NCBI GenBank assembly: GCA_949710005.1
Contig: OX453279.1
Location: 14,769,256-14,833,255, forward strand
DNA length: 64,000 bases
Origin: Ricordea florida
Taxonomy: Eukaryota; Cnidaria; Anthozoa; Corallimorpharia; Ricordeidae
Direction: 5' to 3'
Shown here: piece after piece, positions 1 through 10,377 of the stretch
How the letters are laid out: each line of letters begins with the position of its first letter
Position numbering within the stretch: position 1 is the first letter of the stretch
Program-made: the position numbers and the translations under genes
Notes under the pieces: generated by a model
What the model was told of the DNA's origin: nothing
The model's database searches: none
What the model saw: the letters and a program-made list of their open reading frames with translations, nothing else

Positions 1-164
1 TTAAAATGCAGTCCAAACTACAGGAACCATTTGTTTCTTATTTTTTACCTTCTGATAAGTCCTGGGATACAGTGTTCCGAATTTGACATCGTAAATCGTA
101 ATCGTAATCGTAAATTCACAGCAGTTTAGGAATGAACTATAATCATACGTTTGGAGAAGGGATC

Positions 165-635
165 ATGTTGACCCACCCCACCTCACCTCACCTCACCCCA
201 ACCCAACCCACCGCACCTCACCTCAACCCAACCAACCCCAACCTGCCTCACCTCACCTCACCTCACCCCAACCCAATCCAACCCACCTCACCTCACACAA
301 CCAACCCCAACCCAATCCAACCTCACCTCACCTCAACCCAACCAGCCCCAACCCACCTCACCTCAACCCAACCAACCCCAACCCACCTCACCTCACCTCA
401 CCTCACCCCAATCCAACCCACCCCACCTCACCCCAACCAACCCCAACCCACCTCACATCACCTCACCCCAACCCAACCCAACCTAACCCACCTCACTTCA
501 CCTCACTTCAACCTAACCCATCTCAACCCAACCAACCCCAACCCAACCCTTCTCACCCCAACCCTTCTCACCCCAACCCAAACCACCTTACTCCAACCCA
601 ACCATTCACAACCCAACCCAACCCACCCCATGAAT
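165..635. repeat. CCAACCCA/CCTCA low-complexity minisatellite
   Basis: About 470 bp made almost only of short A/C/T units such as CCAACCCA and CCTCACCTCA in irregular order. One strand lacks G almost completely. It stays open in one frame simply because of its composition, giving a Pro/Thr/His-rich artefact of 169 codons. No gene is supported here. Confidence 0.9.
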
Positions 636-853
636 TCATAGCAGTATTCTAAGCTCGGATAAGCGGCTTAGGAAGTTAAATCTGATTAGTATTTTTAACT
701 AATATTATTAATTATCAAATGTTTCCTTAATTTATAGCTGGAAACAGATGTGAATATCATTTCCAGAAAAGCCAGGGCAGCCTTAGCCAAGTATTCACAT
801 CAGGTATGGCTTCTAAACATTAAGGTTTGAATCGGTTTAAGCGAGTAATTGTT

Positions 854-953
854 GGCAACTGTGCACCTACCCCTCCCCTAACCCAACATTAACACTAATG
901 TTTGAACTTATTATAACTTGTTAGGTTAGGGAAGGGGTAGGTGCATAGTTGCC
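854..953. mobile_element. Short inverted-repeat element (MITE-like hairpin)
   Basis: The left arm starting GGCAACTGTGCACCTACCCC at 854 is matched in reverse complement by the right arm ending near 953, with a few mismatches, around a core of about 40 bp. It is a non-coding foldback of MITE type. No clear target duplication was identified. Confidence 0.7.
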
Positions 954-959
954 CAGATA

Positions 960-1758
960 CTTACATTGATCCGAATTGTTGTTCCAACATAGACCAGCGA
1001 AGCAAGAACAAATAAGTAGCAAAACAAACAAAAAAAAAAACAAAAAAAGAAAAAACCTTAGGTAACGTTATATTCATGGCCTGTATGTAGAGTTTGTTAT
1101 GGTTTTCTGATATATTGCTTAAGAATATCGAGGCTGAAATTTGCGAAATTTTTAAGAATATTTTAAGTACAAACCGGAGGCTGAGATTTTGAAAACGATG
1201 TAATTTTGTGTGTTGAAAATCTGTAAATACCATACAATTATGTATACGTTCTTAACTTAATCGTATAAAATTATTTCTTTTTGAAAACGGAAAAACGAAA
1301 AGCGATGGAGCACGTGCACAATGTAATGCGATACATATGTAGACACGGAACACTGGTAATTCATACCTCAATACCTTCTATAACGGAAATGTCATAAGAA
1401 TAATACAAGAAAATAGGAATATTCAGCCTGGGCCGAAAAAAAAAAGCAAAATTCTTGTTAAAGAAGAGTGTATTTAATGTTCGTTTTAATTGTGGAACAG
1501 TCAGTAGTTTCTTGCGTTTAGCCCCTTTTTATAGACTCGCGCGTCACGCCTGGCTCAGATTAAACCGCCTGCTTTCGCTGATTTCTGTTGGGATGGGATT
1601 TTTTCAGTTTGCATTCATTCCTTTTGTCACAATATGGCTTTCAGTTTGAATTTTTGAGTTGACCTATCACTGGCGCCTCTTATCAGTTGGTCTTATCATG
1701 CTTATCTCGTTAGGTTGTTGTATCAAACATTCTACAAACTCGTAAAAAAACTGTAGTT
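960..1758. other. Non-coding stretch upstream of the POU gene
   Basis: No convincing coding sequence on either strand. It holds an A-rich tract at about 1021-1058. It presumably includes the 5' UTR and promoter of the POU gene that starts at 1759, but I recognise no specific promoter element. Confidence 0.5.
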
Positions 1759-1894
1759 ATGATCACACCATCCCAAGAGACAGCTATATGGATGTCTGAT
1801 GCTGAACTAGAAGCCGGCTGTGAAATCGAAGAGAAGATTGTTGCCGGACTCAAGAAAATGCACGAAGACTTCATTGCTTCCTCTTTGACACAAG
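1759..1894 (+). CDS. POU gene exon 1 (start codon, 45 codons plus 1 nt)
   Basis: The ATG at 1759 opens an acidic, helix-forming 45-residue segment ending SSLTQ, followed by donor AAG/GTACTT, leaving one base of a split Gly codon. No homologous domain is recognised in this exon; its assignment rests on phase compatibility with the next exon and on the absence of competing ORFs. Confidence 0.65.
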
Positions 1895-4800
1895 GTACTT
1901 AGCGTTAGGTCAGCTATTCTTGCAGAGTTTTAGGCGTCTGTCAACTGTTTACTATAGAACATGTAAATACACCAAAAGTCAGTTTGTGAAAAAGTCAAGT
2001 TGAACGTTTACGTCCTTGATGCTTCAAAATGTAATTGTTCAAATATTTAATATTAAAACGTTATGTCATGGAAGGATCACTCCACCAAACTGTCTTGTCG
2101 TTTGTTACTTAAATTCAATTAGTTTATGGTGTGTCAAAGGAAATAGTAAGTAGGTTTTGATTACTCCTCACGTCTAAGTTAAGCCTTAATTCGTAGTAGA
2201 TCATTTTTTATCAGGATATCACGCGGCCCATGCGATCTTTACATGCCAAAGCTCTTTCTTAGGCTAGTGCATGGCGTCGTTTGTGTTTTATGGTTAGATA
2301 TGCTCTATTCGGTTCTGTTGGTACAATGTAGGATCACTTCATTGTCCTGGTTTACCCCTTCCTACGAGGAAACTCTGCAAGAGCCATGTTGTTATGCCTG
2401 CAGGGCTTTAGGAATGTCCTTGTGTAACAATAATAACCCTACTTATCGGACGGGTCTTGCCTCGTTTTTGAACTGCTTTGTTTCGAGGGGGAAAATTTGT
2501 TATACTCAGGGCGATTTTAAAACATTTGGAGACATATGCTCATGCCACTTAATGTGGGAACCCCCAGTCAGAGGCGCAGTAGAGGCTGGCTATCCATCCA
2601 GTCCAGGTGAATGTGCTAGTGTCCATTGGCCTCACGAGGGGAGAGGATGAAACAGAATAAACCTTCATGCGCATCGTTTGCGCACTCACTTTTTTCTGTC
2701 TTTGATACTATACGTGGCGTCAGCCGGACAAGGCTTCGACAACTTACCTCGTGCCATACATCAGGGCTTGAGAAATTTCCACCACTTCGCCTTGGCTTGC
2801 GTTACGAACCGAACTCGGTCCTTTTCTTTGAATCGTTGGACAGTGGTGTTGCATTTAGCAGTTCAGTTACACAGTCCAAACGTGACGATCAGCAGCGACC
2901 AGATCTGTCCTCACAAGTCCTTTGCGTAGCCTGTCGCAAATTACCTGTCCGTTCTGCCTCAATGAGTCACGAAGACCCTGCTCCATCAATAATTGAGGCT
3001 TGATCAGAATGTACTCTTCCAAATGTACTTTTCCGCCACTTTATTAATCATGAAAATGTCTAAGATCCTAAAAGCTAAAATCCTAATATTATCTTAACTT
3101 ACAACAATATTTCTTCTTATAAACATGATTTCCATGAATGCTGTGTGTTAAAAAATTGTGATAGGGAAGCCGTTTCAATAGATTGAATGAACCAGACTCT
3201 AATATTACAGGGTAAGCTGTTCCAAAAGGTTGCTCCGCTGTAACTAAAACCAATTTTTCATATAGTTAGTTCTCGGAAAGGGAACAACAAGTTTATTAAC
3301 CGAGTTCCTAAAAGCATAGATGGAGATATTAATAATAATGAACTTTATTGAAAACATTTCCACATAGTGGCTCTTCATTTTTTAATATGTTAAAATACTA
3401 AAACTATACTTGGCTAACTAATTAGATACTTGTAAAAGGACATATATTTACAACTAGATAATAAAAATGCAAAACTAGTAGTCATACAAAATCGACTTGT
3501 ATTCGGGAACCAGCCCGTTTACTGAAAGACTTGAAAACCATTAGGGCTTTCTGAATTTGACGTTGAGATTGCAAGACTCTCCAGCTGAGTTTGTGAAACA
3601 AGGAATCGACATCAACGTCATAACTTGGTTAATTTATAACTCGTGCAGCACGGTTTTGTAGTTTTTGTAGCTTGATCGATAATGCTTTGCCACAATTACC
3701 CCAGACAAGGCTGCAGTAATCAAAGTGAGACTGAACAAGTGACTTGTATATGCTGAGTAAGATGAATTGAGGCACAAATGGTTTAACTCGCTTCATGGCT
3801 CCAGTAACGAAAACAATCTTTTTACAATCCTTATTAATGTGGGAATGCCACGTTAGATGTCCATCGATGTATATTCCAAGTGATTTCACCCAGGAAACTT
3901 GTTCAATCGGAACATTATCAATGGAGAGTTCGAGTGTATCAGATACTTAATGTTTGCCAGGAGCCGACGCAAAGTGTAACGTAGTTGGGTTGGTCTTGGA
4001 AGAGGCAATCTTCTGAAGAGGTTGGCTTCATTTGACTAAAATCAAGGAAGAAGTTGACTTCGGCGCGAGGCGCTTGTGAAACCCTCCTTCACTCGGTCGC
4101 AGTGATTTGTAACCTAGAGTAAACCGAGACTTAATTTGGGGGGGGGGGGGGGGGGGCAGACGTCGGCACATTGTTTGTTTTATGGTCAGGTGATTAATCG
4201 CTTTGATTTGGAATTCCCAGCGGCCAGATATGTCTCGACTTGATACGGCTTCCACTATCGAAAACGAGGCAAGAAGTTTTTCACGAGCGCGAGTTTCCTC
4301 TGATAGACAATACGTTGTCTTTCTTTTAGTAATCTGGTCTGTCGTCTAGCGAGTGCTTGGATTTATTTCCTTTAAACAGCGAAGTGATTTGTTGCATTGA
4401 TAAGATAATATTACGAACGACTTCATTCAAAGTTTGACTATAGTCTCCTTAGTCGCTTTCGTGTTGCGTACTTTGGAAGTTGTAAGCGGCGGCGGGAAGT
4501 GAGGGAGGGCGAGCGTTCTTTTTCGCTTAGCTGCTCTCGCAACATGCAGCCCTTTATTCTCTGGTCTTCTCTTGAATGCATGGAACAGGCATTGTTATTC
4601 AGTATTATTATCATTGAAAGGAATCACCAAATACAAGAATGAAAGATGCTTGTCCCAACTCGTCTTTTTTAAGCACTAAAGAGCTCATACAAATCTTTAA
4701 GTAATACAAAATTTCTTGTTAATTCGTGGGGTTCTCATCGATATTGTTGTCAGTGGTATTTCAAAACGACCATACATACCGGACGGCTATCACTTAGGGC

Positions 4801-7244
4801 ACATTAACAATTAACATATCTCACTCTGACCATCACGAGACTACAGTAGCAAGAGCACTTACCCTAGAACACGTACTAGTTTCATTTGCTAGCGCTCGGT
4901 TCTTCATTTAATACACAGGCGGTAGTTTTGTGGTTTTCCGTTTCACAGTTGCCAGCGATCATTGTACAAAGAGAAATAAAAGTTGGGCTATCATGACATC
5001 TCTCGCACTAAACCTCAGTGTCTTGCTGGTTTAAAGGTACTGCAGGCTCAGCTATTGTGTCCAACCAAGTTTCTGAGAACAGCAACCTAATACAGTGCAG
5101 CAATCAGGTGAGAATTTTGATTACATCCTGTTTCTCCTGTTGGTCTTTATATTTGGTATTCACTATATAGAATTCTCACATTAAGTGCTTGCAAAGACGG
5201 GAAATGCCTCTTCTAAAGAATCATCAAATCACGCGTCATTGCAGAGCCTAAGCAAATATGAGCAGGAACTGTCAGGAAAGAATTTTCCAGGTGTTGCCTT
5301 GAAAGGCTAGAAAAGTTTTAAAATCACTGTGTAACGCTTTATCGTTGAGTGTATAGTTCCGATCGTCAACCTCACCTCCACCTAAACACAATGCCAAACT
5401 TTATCCGGTTATAAACTTCTCCCTCGCCTCCCCTTTGCAATGCCAAGTGCGTTAGAGTCTATTTTGAGGTCTAAGATTATCAAAGGGCAACTCTCAATAG
5501 CCGTGATGTATAACAAATACCAATATGTGTTTTTAGTAGGTATGGGATGTCGAAGACGTAACAGGTTTTTACGTGATCAGTCGCGTGGTGAACAGGCACC
5601 GTGCTATGACCTGTTATAACTTGTCCTTTCCACTGAACAGTAATATCCACCTTTTGAACAACAACCTACACACCTTGTACGAGTACAAATTTCATAGGCT
5701 GGAATGGAAGAAATCACCTCTGCTTTGGGACCTTGATTTCCCCTTTAAAATCACATAATCAAACGTCAATTCTTGTGTTTAACTACGTTCCCATCCGCAA
5801 TGTAAAGCTATGATTTCATTTATTCAAATTGTGTACTTGTTCCTAACACCGGCACATATGAACCCGTTATTGACCTCACTGAATGGATAGGTGGTTAAGC
5901 TAAGCTGGTAGAGCATCGCCTCAATAATAATGCGAAGTTCAGGTCTTAAACTAAATTTATGATACTATTCTTTTTCTTTACTCCTCTTGGCAAACAGCAC
6001 TAAGCGTTACCAAAAAACAACAAAAACAAAAAACAAAGCAACAACTACAAAAACAATAAAAAAAAACACACAAAAATAAGCAAAAAAAAAAAAGAAAAAG
6101 AAAACAAAACTGAAATCGTTTAAATTTGGTCTGTCTGTAGGCACGTTATTCGCCGTTTACAAGTCAAGCAGCCCAAGTACTTTGTGGTCCTCAAGGCAGT
6201 ATTAGCTCCTTATACTGTGCATACACTGTTCCTGTGTCATTTAGTGCGGTGTCTCCTGCGGGTTCACATATGCAATTGAGAAAGGCTGGCGGCACAAGTA
6301 CATCCTCTGAAACTCAAAGGTGTGTATCGGATATAACCGATCCGGGTTTACCAGACGACAGCAGTGCGCGGTTTGGCATTCTGTCTGATGGTTGTTTAAC
6401 AGCAGACATGAAAGCATTTATTGAGTCATTCAGGGCGAGACGGATTGCTTTAGGATACACACAAGAAGATGTTGGAAACGAATTGTCGCATGCAAATGGG
6501 CAGTCCTCTTACAGCCAGTCGTTCATCTCAAGATTTGAATCTAAAAATCTTGGACTAAAGGCGGCAGAGAAAATGAAACCAGTTTTACAGGACTGGATTG
6601 AGCAGAAGGAGCTGGAATGCACCAAAGGACTACGCATGTGCAAGAAGCGCAAGAGGAGAACGTCTTTCTCCAATGAAACGCTTCAGTGTTTGATTCACAC
6701 ATTTGAACAGAATCCTAAACCCACCAGTGCCGACATTGTGGAGATCTCATCTAAACTGGGTCTTGAACCGGTCACTGTCAGGGTATGGTTCTGCAATCGT
6801 AAGCAAATGCTGAAACGGGTTGCGTCTGGGAAGAGTCGATTAAATAATTCACTCAAGGCAGAAATTGATGCTAAAAAGCAAGAAGAACAAACCACCGAGA
6901 AGGACCAAGCCAAACTAGATTTCACCAACATGCCAGTGGGTCAGTTTTCCTTTACAGAAGACCGTGTCAAGGCACTTGTGTGTTTGACATCAGAGGGCAG
7001 CCCTCCCAAAAGCTCCCATCCAACCATATCAAATTCTACTGTGACGTACGCTCAGGTTCACGATGACAGCATTGTTCATTCAGGCTCTGTGACTCAAAAT
7101 ACGTCCCCACAAACCTCACTAATTGCACAGTCCTCCGAGAGAAGTTTGCCTTTCACCCCAGGAAAAGTGCAGTTCCCGGTACGAAATGGAGCACCACAGT
7201 GCGAGGCTGTTAGTGAGGTGCACTTACCAGACACAGGAACATGA
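1759..7244 (+). CDS. POU-domain homeobox transcription factor, class VI-like (three exons, 433 aa)
   Basis: Nuclear sequence-specific DNA-binding regulator. The gene was assembled from exons 1759-1894, 5046-5107 and 6141-7244; the phases (1, then 0) join without a stop, and the flanks are GT/AG (GGTACTT; CTGCAG; GTGAGA; CTGTCTGTAG). In the 433-aa product a POU-specific domain lies at about residues 155-222, including YSQS, ISRFE and the MKPVL..W segment. A basic linker KKRKRRTSF opens the homeodomain at about 234-293, which ends WFCNRKQ. The N terminus is acidic and the C terminus Ser/Thr-rich. YSQS, KPVL and KKRKRRTSF point to POU class VI (POU6F); the class call is family knowledge applied by eye. 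WFCNRKQ has Lys where most POU homeodomains have Arg. An upstream non-coding exon cannot be excluded. Confidence 0.85.
3480..4020 (-). mobile_element. LINE reverse-transcriptase C-terminal fragment
   Basis: The minus strand encodes the thumb and C-terminal region of a non-LTR reverse transcriptase, including LGIYIDGHLTWHSHI and the downstream QNRAARVI motif, typical of CR1/jockey-like RTs. The upstream part is broken by a stop near 3950, and the 5' RT and endonuclease are missing, so this is a dead 5'-truncated copy in POU intron 1. Confidence 0.8.
4138..4156. repeat. Poly-G run (19 G)
   Basis: An uninterrupted homopolymer of 19 G on the plus strand. Length is likely variable and prone to sequencing error; G-quadruplex potential is possible. 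Confidence 0.9.
5046..5107 (+). CDS. POU gene exon 2 (62 nt)
   Basis: A 62-nt exon with acceptor ACTGCAG and donor CAG/GTGAGA. In phase it completes a Gly codon and adds 20 residues beginning SAIVSNQ and ending CSNQ; the other two frames contain stops or mismatch the neighbouring phases. It is too short to appear as an ORF by itself. Confidence 0.65.
6000..6112. repeat. A-rich low-complexity tract
   Basis: An A-rich run with interspersed C (CAAAAA-type units) on the plus strand, within POU intron 2 shortly before the last exon. It probably derives from an old retroposon tail, but no body is recognisable. Confidence 0.6.
6141..7244 (+). CDS. POU gene exon 3 (POU-specific domain, homeodomain, stop)
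   Basis: The exon begins after the strong acceptor CTGTCTGTAG at 6140, directly in phase 0, and stays open for 367 codons to the TGA at 7242-7244. Both DNA-binding domains lie here. The first in-frame ATG is well inside the exon, so the true start must lie upstream, consistent with exons 1 and 2. Confidence 0.85.
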   Translation, partial: ARYSPFTSQAAQVLCGPQGSISSLYCAYTVPVSFSAVSPAGSHMQLRKAGGTSTSSETQRCVSDITDPGLPDDSSARFGILSDGCLTADMKAFIESFRARRIALGYTQEDVGNELSHANGQSSYSQSFISRFESKNLGLKAAEKMKPVLQDWIEQKELECTKGLRMCKKRKRRTSFSNETLQCLIHTFEQNPKPTSADIVEISSKLGLEPVTVRVWFCNRKQMLKRVASGKSRLNNSLKAEIDAKKQEEQTTEKDQAKLDFTNMPVGQFSFTEDRVKALVCLTSEGSPPKSSHPTISNSTVTYAQVHDDSIVHSGSVTQNTSPQTSLIAQSSERSLPFTPGKVQFPVRNGAPQCEAVSEVHLPDTGT

Positions 7245-7396
7245 ACATTGAACTTGATCGTTTGTTCCACAGTTCACCCATGTGTGACCATTTTCAGTAC
7301 TGCAGTTAGCTGGAGGACTTGATTTTAACAAAAGTCGTTGGTATTCTAGTGAGGGTTTCCGAGTATTTCATGCATGCTTTTCAGCTTAGTCTTTTT

Positions 7397-7402
7397 AATA
7401 AA
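7397..7402 (+). terminator. Polyadenylation signal AATAAA of the POU gene
   Basis: AATAAA lies 153 bp after the stop codon, followed by T/G-rich sequence, consistent with a short 3' UTR. Confidence 0.6.
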
Positions 7403-9212
7403 GCTGTTTTTCAGCTCTAAATGAGACTTTGAATTTTTCAGCGTTTTAGTTTTTAATCCTTGTGATGTTCAGAGACGTTTTTAAGAGGCACAGGTTAACA
7501 TGTTCAGATGTGGGCTAGATGCCACTTATCTGTGTGTTCCTCTCTCACCGCAGATTCTTTTTGCTTTATCGTTAACTTTGTTAGGTCGGTCGCTGGGCGG
7601 CTAACCAGTGGGTCAAGCGTCGAGGCAAGATCGTTGATCTCCAAACTCTTACCTACTTACTTACACAAGTGAACATTTTGGTTTGAATTAAGTCGATTAC
7701 CTAAATCAGTAAACCACTCACCTTGTGGAAAATACGCAGATTTTGAGAAATGATGATGGTTAGTGGTGCCTAAATCCCCCTAAATATCATTAGAGACTCT
7801 TCAAGGCACTTTGACGAAGAACCCTTTTTTATTATTTCATATCTGCATTTGAGCATCCTTCGAATATCTTGCTTTCCTTGGAGTCAAGAAAGTATATTTT
7901 TCCTATTTTTTTTCCTACCGTTTAGAGTTTAGACTTCGGCATCCTCTAGACAAGAAGAGCTAAGACATTTCCCATTTATATTATTAGAGTTACAACACGT
8001 AAGTCATAATACTTCAGGAAGAGACTCACTTAAACCGCTAGAGTACAATAGGACCGTCTTTGAAGGCGCTCCTAATTTGCCGTTGGGCTATGGAGAAAGC
8101 AAGGCAGGAAGTTCTCGTTGGCCCGCCGATTCTGTAAGCAAGTTGCAGGGATGGATTGTCAAGTTGGGGCCAGCTCATAGTCTATGAGAAGTAAAGCGGT
8201 TCTGCTCCAAGTAATAAAATGGCGATCTGAGTCTATTTTTTAAGTTTCCCGATTTTACTCATTTAAACCTTCAAGTAAGCAGTATGAAATAGAAATCTTC
8301 TTGTACAAATTGAAAGGCTAGGGCGCTGTATATCATAGAGTATATTAAACGGCAATGCTTTATAAACTATTTCCTGTCTTTCCTTAACTGGATAGCTTTG
8401 AAACCAGGAACACCACCTTGGCCCCGTAAAAATTGCGATTTTTTAATTCAGACTATTTCTCCCTTTCTGATTGGTCCAATGGCCCCGCTCTTTCTTATTA
8501 GGTAGCAGGATGATGTCAATGACCTCAAAATCAATTTCTTGTTTCACAGTTGACGACAAGTGTTATATTATCCTCCGATTTTGGAATCATTGGCGTCGGG
8601 TTAAAATATATTTGAAAATGGTTCAAAGCGAATTTGAAACGTTGACTGGAGAAGAAATCTCCGAATTTTTACATGGTACAGAAAGAAGAGTCTTGACTTT
8701 CTAAGATTATAATATGAAAAAAAAACCCACCTGAAATTATTCAATTATCATTTCACTCACCTATTTTGATTATTTAGTCAACCAAGCAGTATGTTTAACT
8801 CTAAAATGAGTCTATTCCAGAGGTATAAAATTCTGAGGACGTCGAAGATCGAACGTGTAAACAAAGGACGTTACAACTGAGTGTCACGTCCCCTCATTCC
8901 CCCACCCCACCCTGGGCCAATCACGCCACCTTATAAATACACTTCAAGACAATACTTGATGCACAAAGCAGAGCAGGAAATTGAAATGCTAACCTTTATT
9001 TATATTAATATACCAGGTTTACGTGTTATCTATCTGCACGTATTGTGTTCAGAGAGGCAAGATAGTCCTCGTACCCTAAACAGACATTCCTCATTGACGT
9101 TAAAAATGAAGGTACACCAGTCAAAAATAAACCAAACAACGTTTTGAGTAACAAATATGCCTCATGAAAAGGTACCCACAGGGTAGGTGTAATGTATTGT
9201 ATTGTTACATAT
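7403..9212. other. Intergenic stretch without recognised genes
   Basis: Short open frames (for example 8471-8704, 8881-9147) have no recognisable domain and no splice context. I see no RNA gene or repeat of note. Confidence 0.5.
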
Positions 9213-9373
9213 CCTCAAGTTCACCTTGCGGACCTACTCTATGTTTTTCCAAGGATTCTGTGTGGGCGATTAAAAGAGAGAGATCATGGCGTGATGGCGC
9301 AATCCGTAGTTATTTGGCGTGTACCGAATATAATCTAGTCTATAGCGTGCAATCCCGCGGTTGAGCCACTGCA
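9213..9373 (+). repeat. 5' LTR of the gypsy element
   Basis: Starts TGTTACAT and ends about CTGCA immediately before the putative primer-binding segment TTGGCGACGAGGAT. The block at 9229-9290 is repeated near 12870-12934. Exact ends are approximate because the 3' copy is truncated. Confidence 0.65.
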
Positions 9374-9426
9374 ATTGGCGACGAGGATAATCTTCAGAAG
9401 ACGAGATTTCAAGTCGAGTAGGAATT

Positions 9427-10367
9427 ATGGCAACAAATCTCGAAATTGGAGGAATGAGCCCCTTCGATTGCAAAGGCGACGCGACGAGTGTTGGCCCCAG
9501 GTGGAAGCGATGGAAAACGGCTTTCGAATTCTGCGTGGTAGGAAAAGGGGTCAAAGATGCAAAACAAAAATGAGCACTCTTGTTGCATTCTGCGGGGATG
9601 GTTGCCTGCGTGCAGACGTCTCCTATTTCCTTTGTTGCTCCCTTTTCCGCGAGCAACAAAGGAAATAGGAGACGTCTGCACGCAGGCAACAGGGATGGAT
9701 GTTCAGGAAATATTTGCGACATTAACAGATCCAGGACCGGCGACGACTAACGAAGAGGATAGTGCAAGTGTTTACGAGAATGCCCTCCGCACGTTGGATG
9801 CACACTTCGCACAGCAAGTCAACGGCCCATACGAGCGGCATGTGTTTCGACAAATGTGTCAGGGAGAATCTGAAACAGTCGACCAGTTTGTAACCCGTTT
9901 AATGCGCCAAGCCGAGTATAGTATGTTCGGTGACTAGACACAGGAACAGATCCCGAGACCAGATCATAGACAAATGCAGGTCAAGCAAACTGAGGAGAAG
10001 GTTGTTGGAGAAAGGTCAAGCTCTCACACTGACCCAAGCGCAGTCGATTGCTCGCTCACTGGAAGCGGCGGACATGCGAGCACAAAAGATGGAATCGTAC
10101 GGTCAAAAAGTATTGGAACCGAGCGACGGGAAAGAAGTAAATAGCGTTAGCGGAGCGAAAAGGCATGGCAATTGCTACCGCTGTGGGAAGGATGGTCATT
10201 TTGTACGGGATAAAAACTGTCCCGCACGCAAAGCCACATGTCGGAAATGCCACAATAAAGGACATTTTGCCACTGTTTGTAAAACGGATCCGACAAAATA
10301 TAAATTTCCTGAAGCTAAATCTTCAAGAAGCTGGGCCCACAAGTTTATAGCATTGATACCTCTTTAA
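9427..10367 (+). pseudogene. gypsy gag (broken): capsid-type N terminus plus CCHC zinc knuckle
   Basis: The ATG at 9427 opens a gag N terminus (RWKRWKTAFEFCVVGKG). TGA at 9571-9573 stands where related gag proteins have Arg, a CGA to TGA type change. A 90-bp palindrome is inserted at 9601-9690, and a further frameshift near 9930 is needed to continue. The last part (frame of 9930-10367) carries zinc knuckles GNCYRCGKDGHF and ATCRKCHNKGHF, the nucleic-acid-binding end of gag. Three independent defects mark it as dead. Confidence 0.85.
9594..9697. mobile_element. 90-bp perfect palindromic MITE inserted in gag
   Basis: Arms 9601-9640 and 9651-9690 are perfect 40-bp inverted repeats (GTTGCCTGCG... 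outermost) around a 10-bp spacer. They are flanked by a 7-bp near-duplication (GGGGATG at 9594-9600, AGGGATG at 9691-9697). Removing the palindrome and one flank reconnects the gag frame, so this is a clean secondary insertion. The superfamily is not known to me. Confidence 0.85.
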
Positions 10368-10377
10368 GAGTCAAGTT

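Larger units (their letters stand above)
1895..5045. other. POU gene intron 1
   Basis: Non-coding apart from a minus-strand LINE fragment at about 3480-4020 and a 19-base G run at 4138-4156. Open frames at 2243-3003 show no domain, no codon pattern and no splice support, and are left out. Confidence 0.6.

Noticed and set aside
132-641. 169-codon Pro/Thr/His-rich frame
   Set aside because: A translation of low-complexity DNA only.
2243-3003. Two overlapping frames of 135 and 125 codons in POU intron 1
   Set aside because: No domain, no splice support, and they overlap one another; likely chance.
5885-5945. tRNA-like string with GCTGGTAGAGCATCGC
   Set aside because: Only a weak A-box-like stretch; no acceptor stem or anticodon arm, so at most a decayed SINE fragment.
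8350-8440. Possible C-terminal START exon on the minus strand (GGVPGFK)
   Set aside because: Short similarity, poor acceptor, and it lies beyond the gypsy element; too weak to call.
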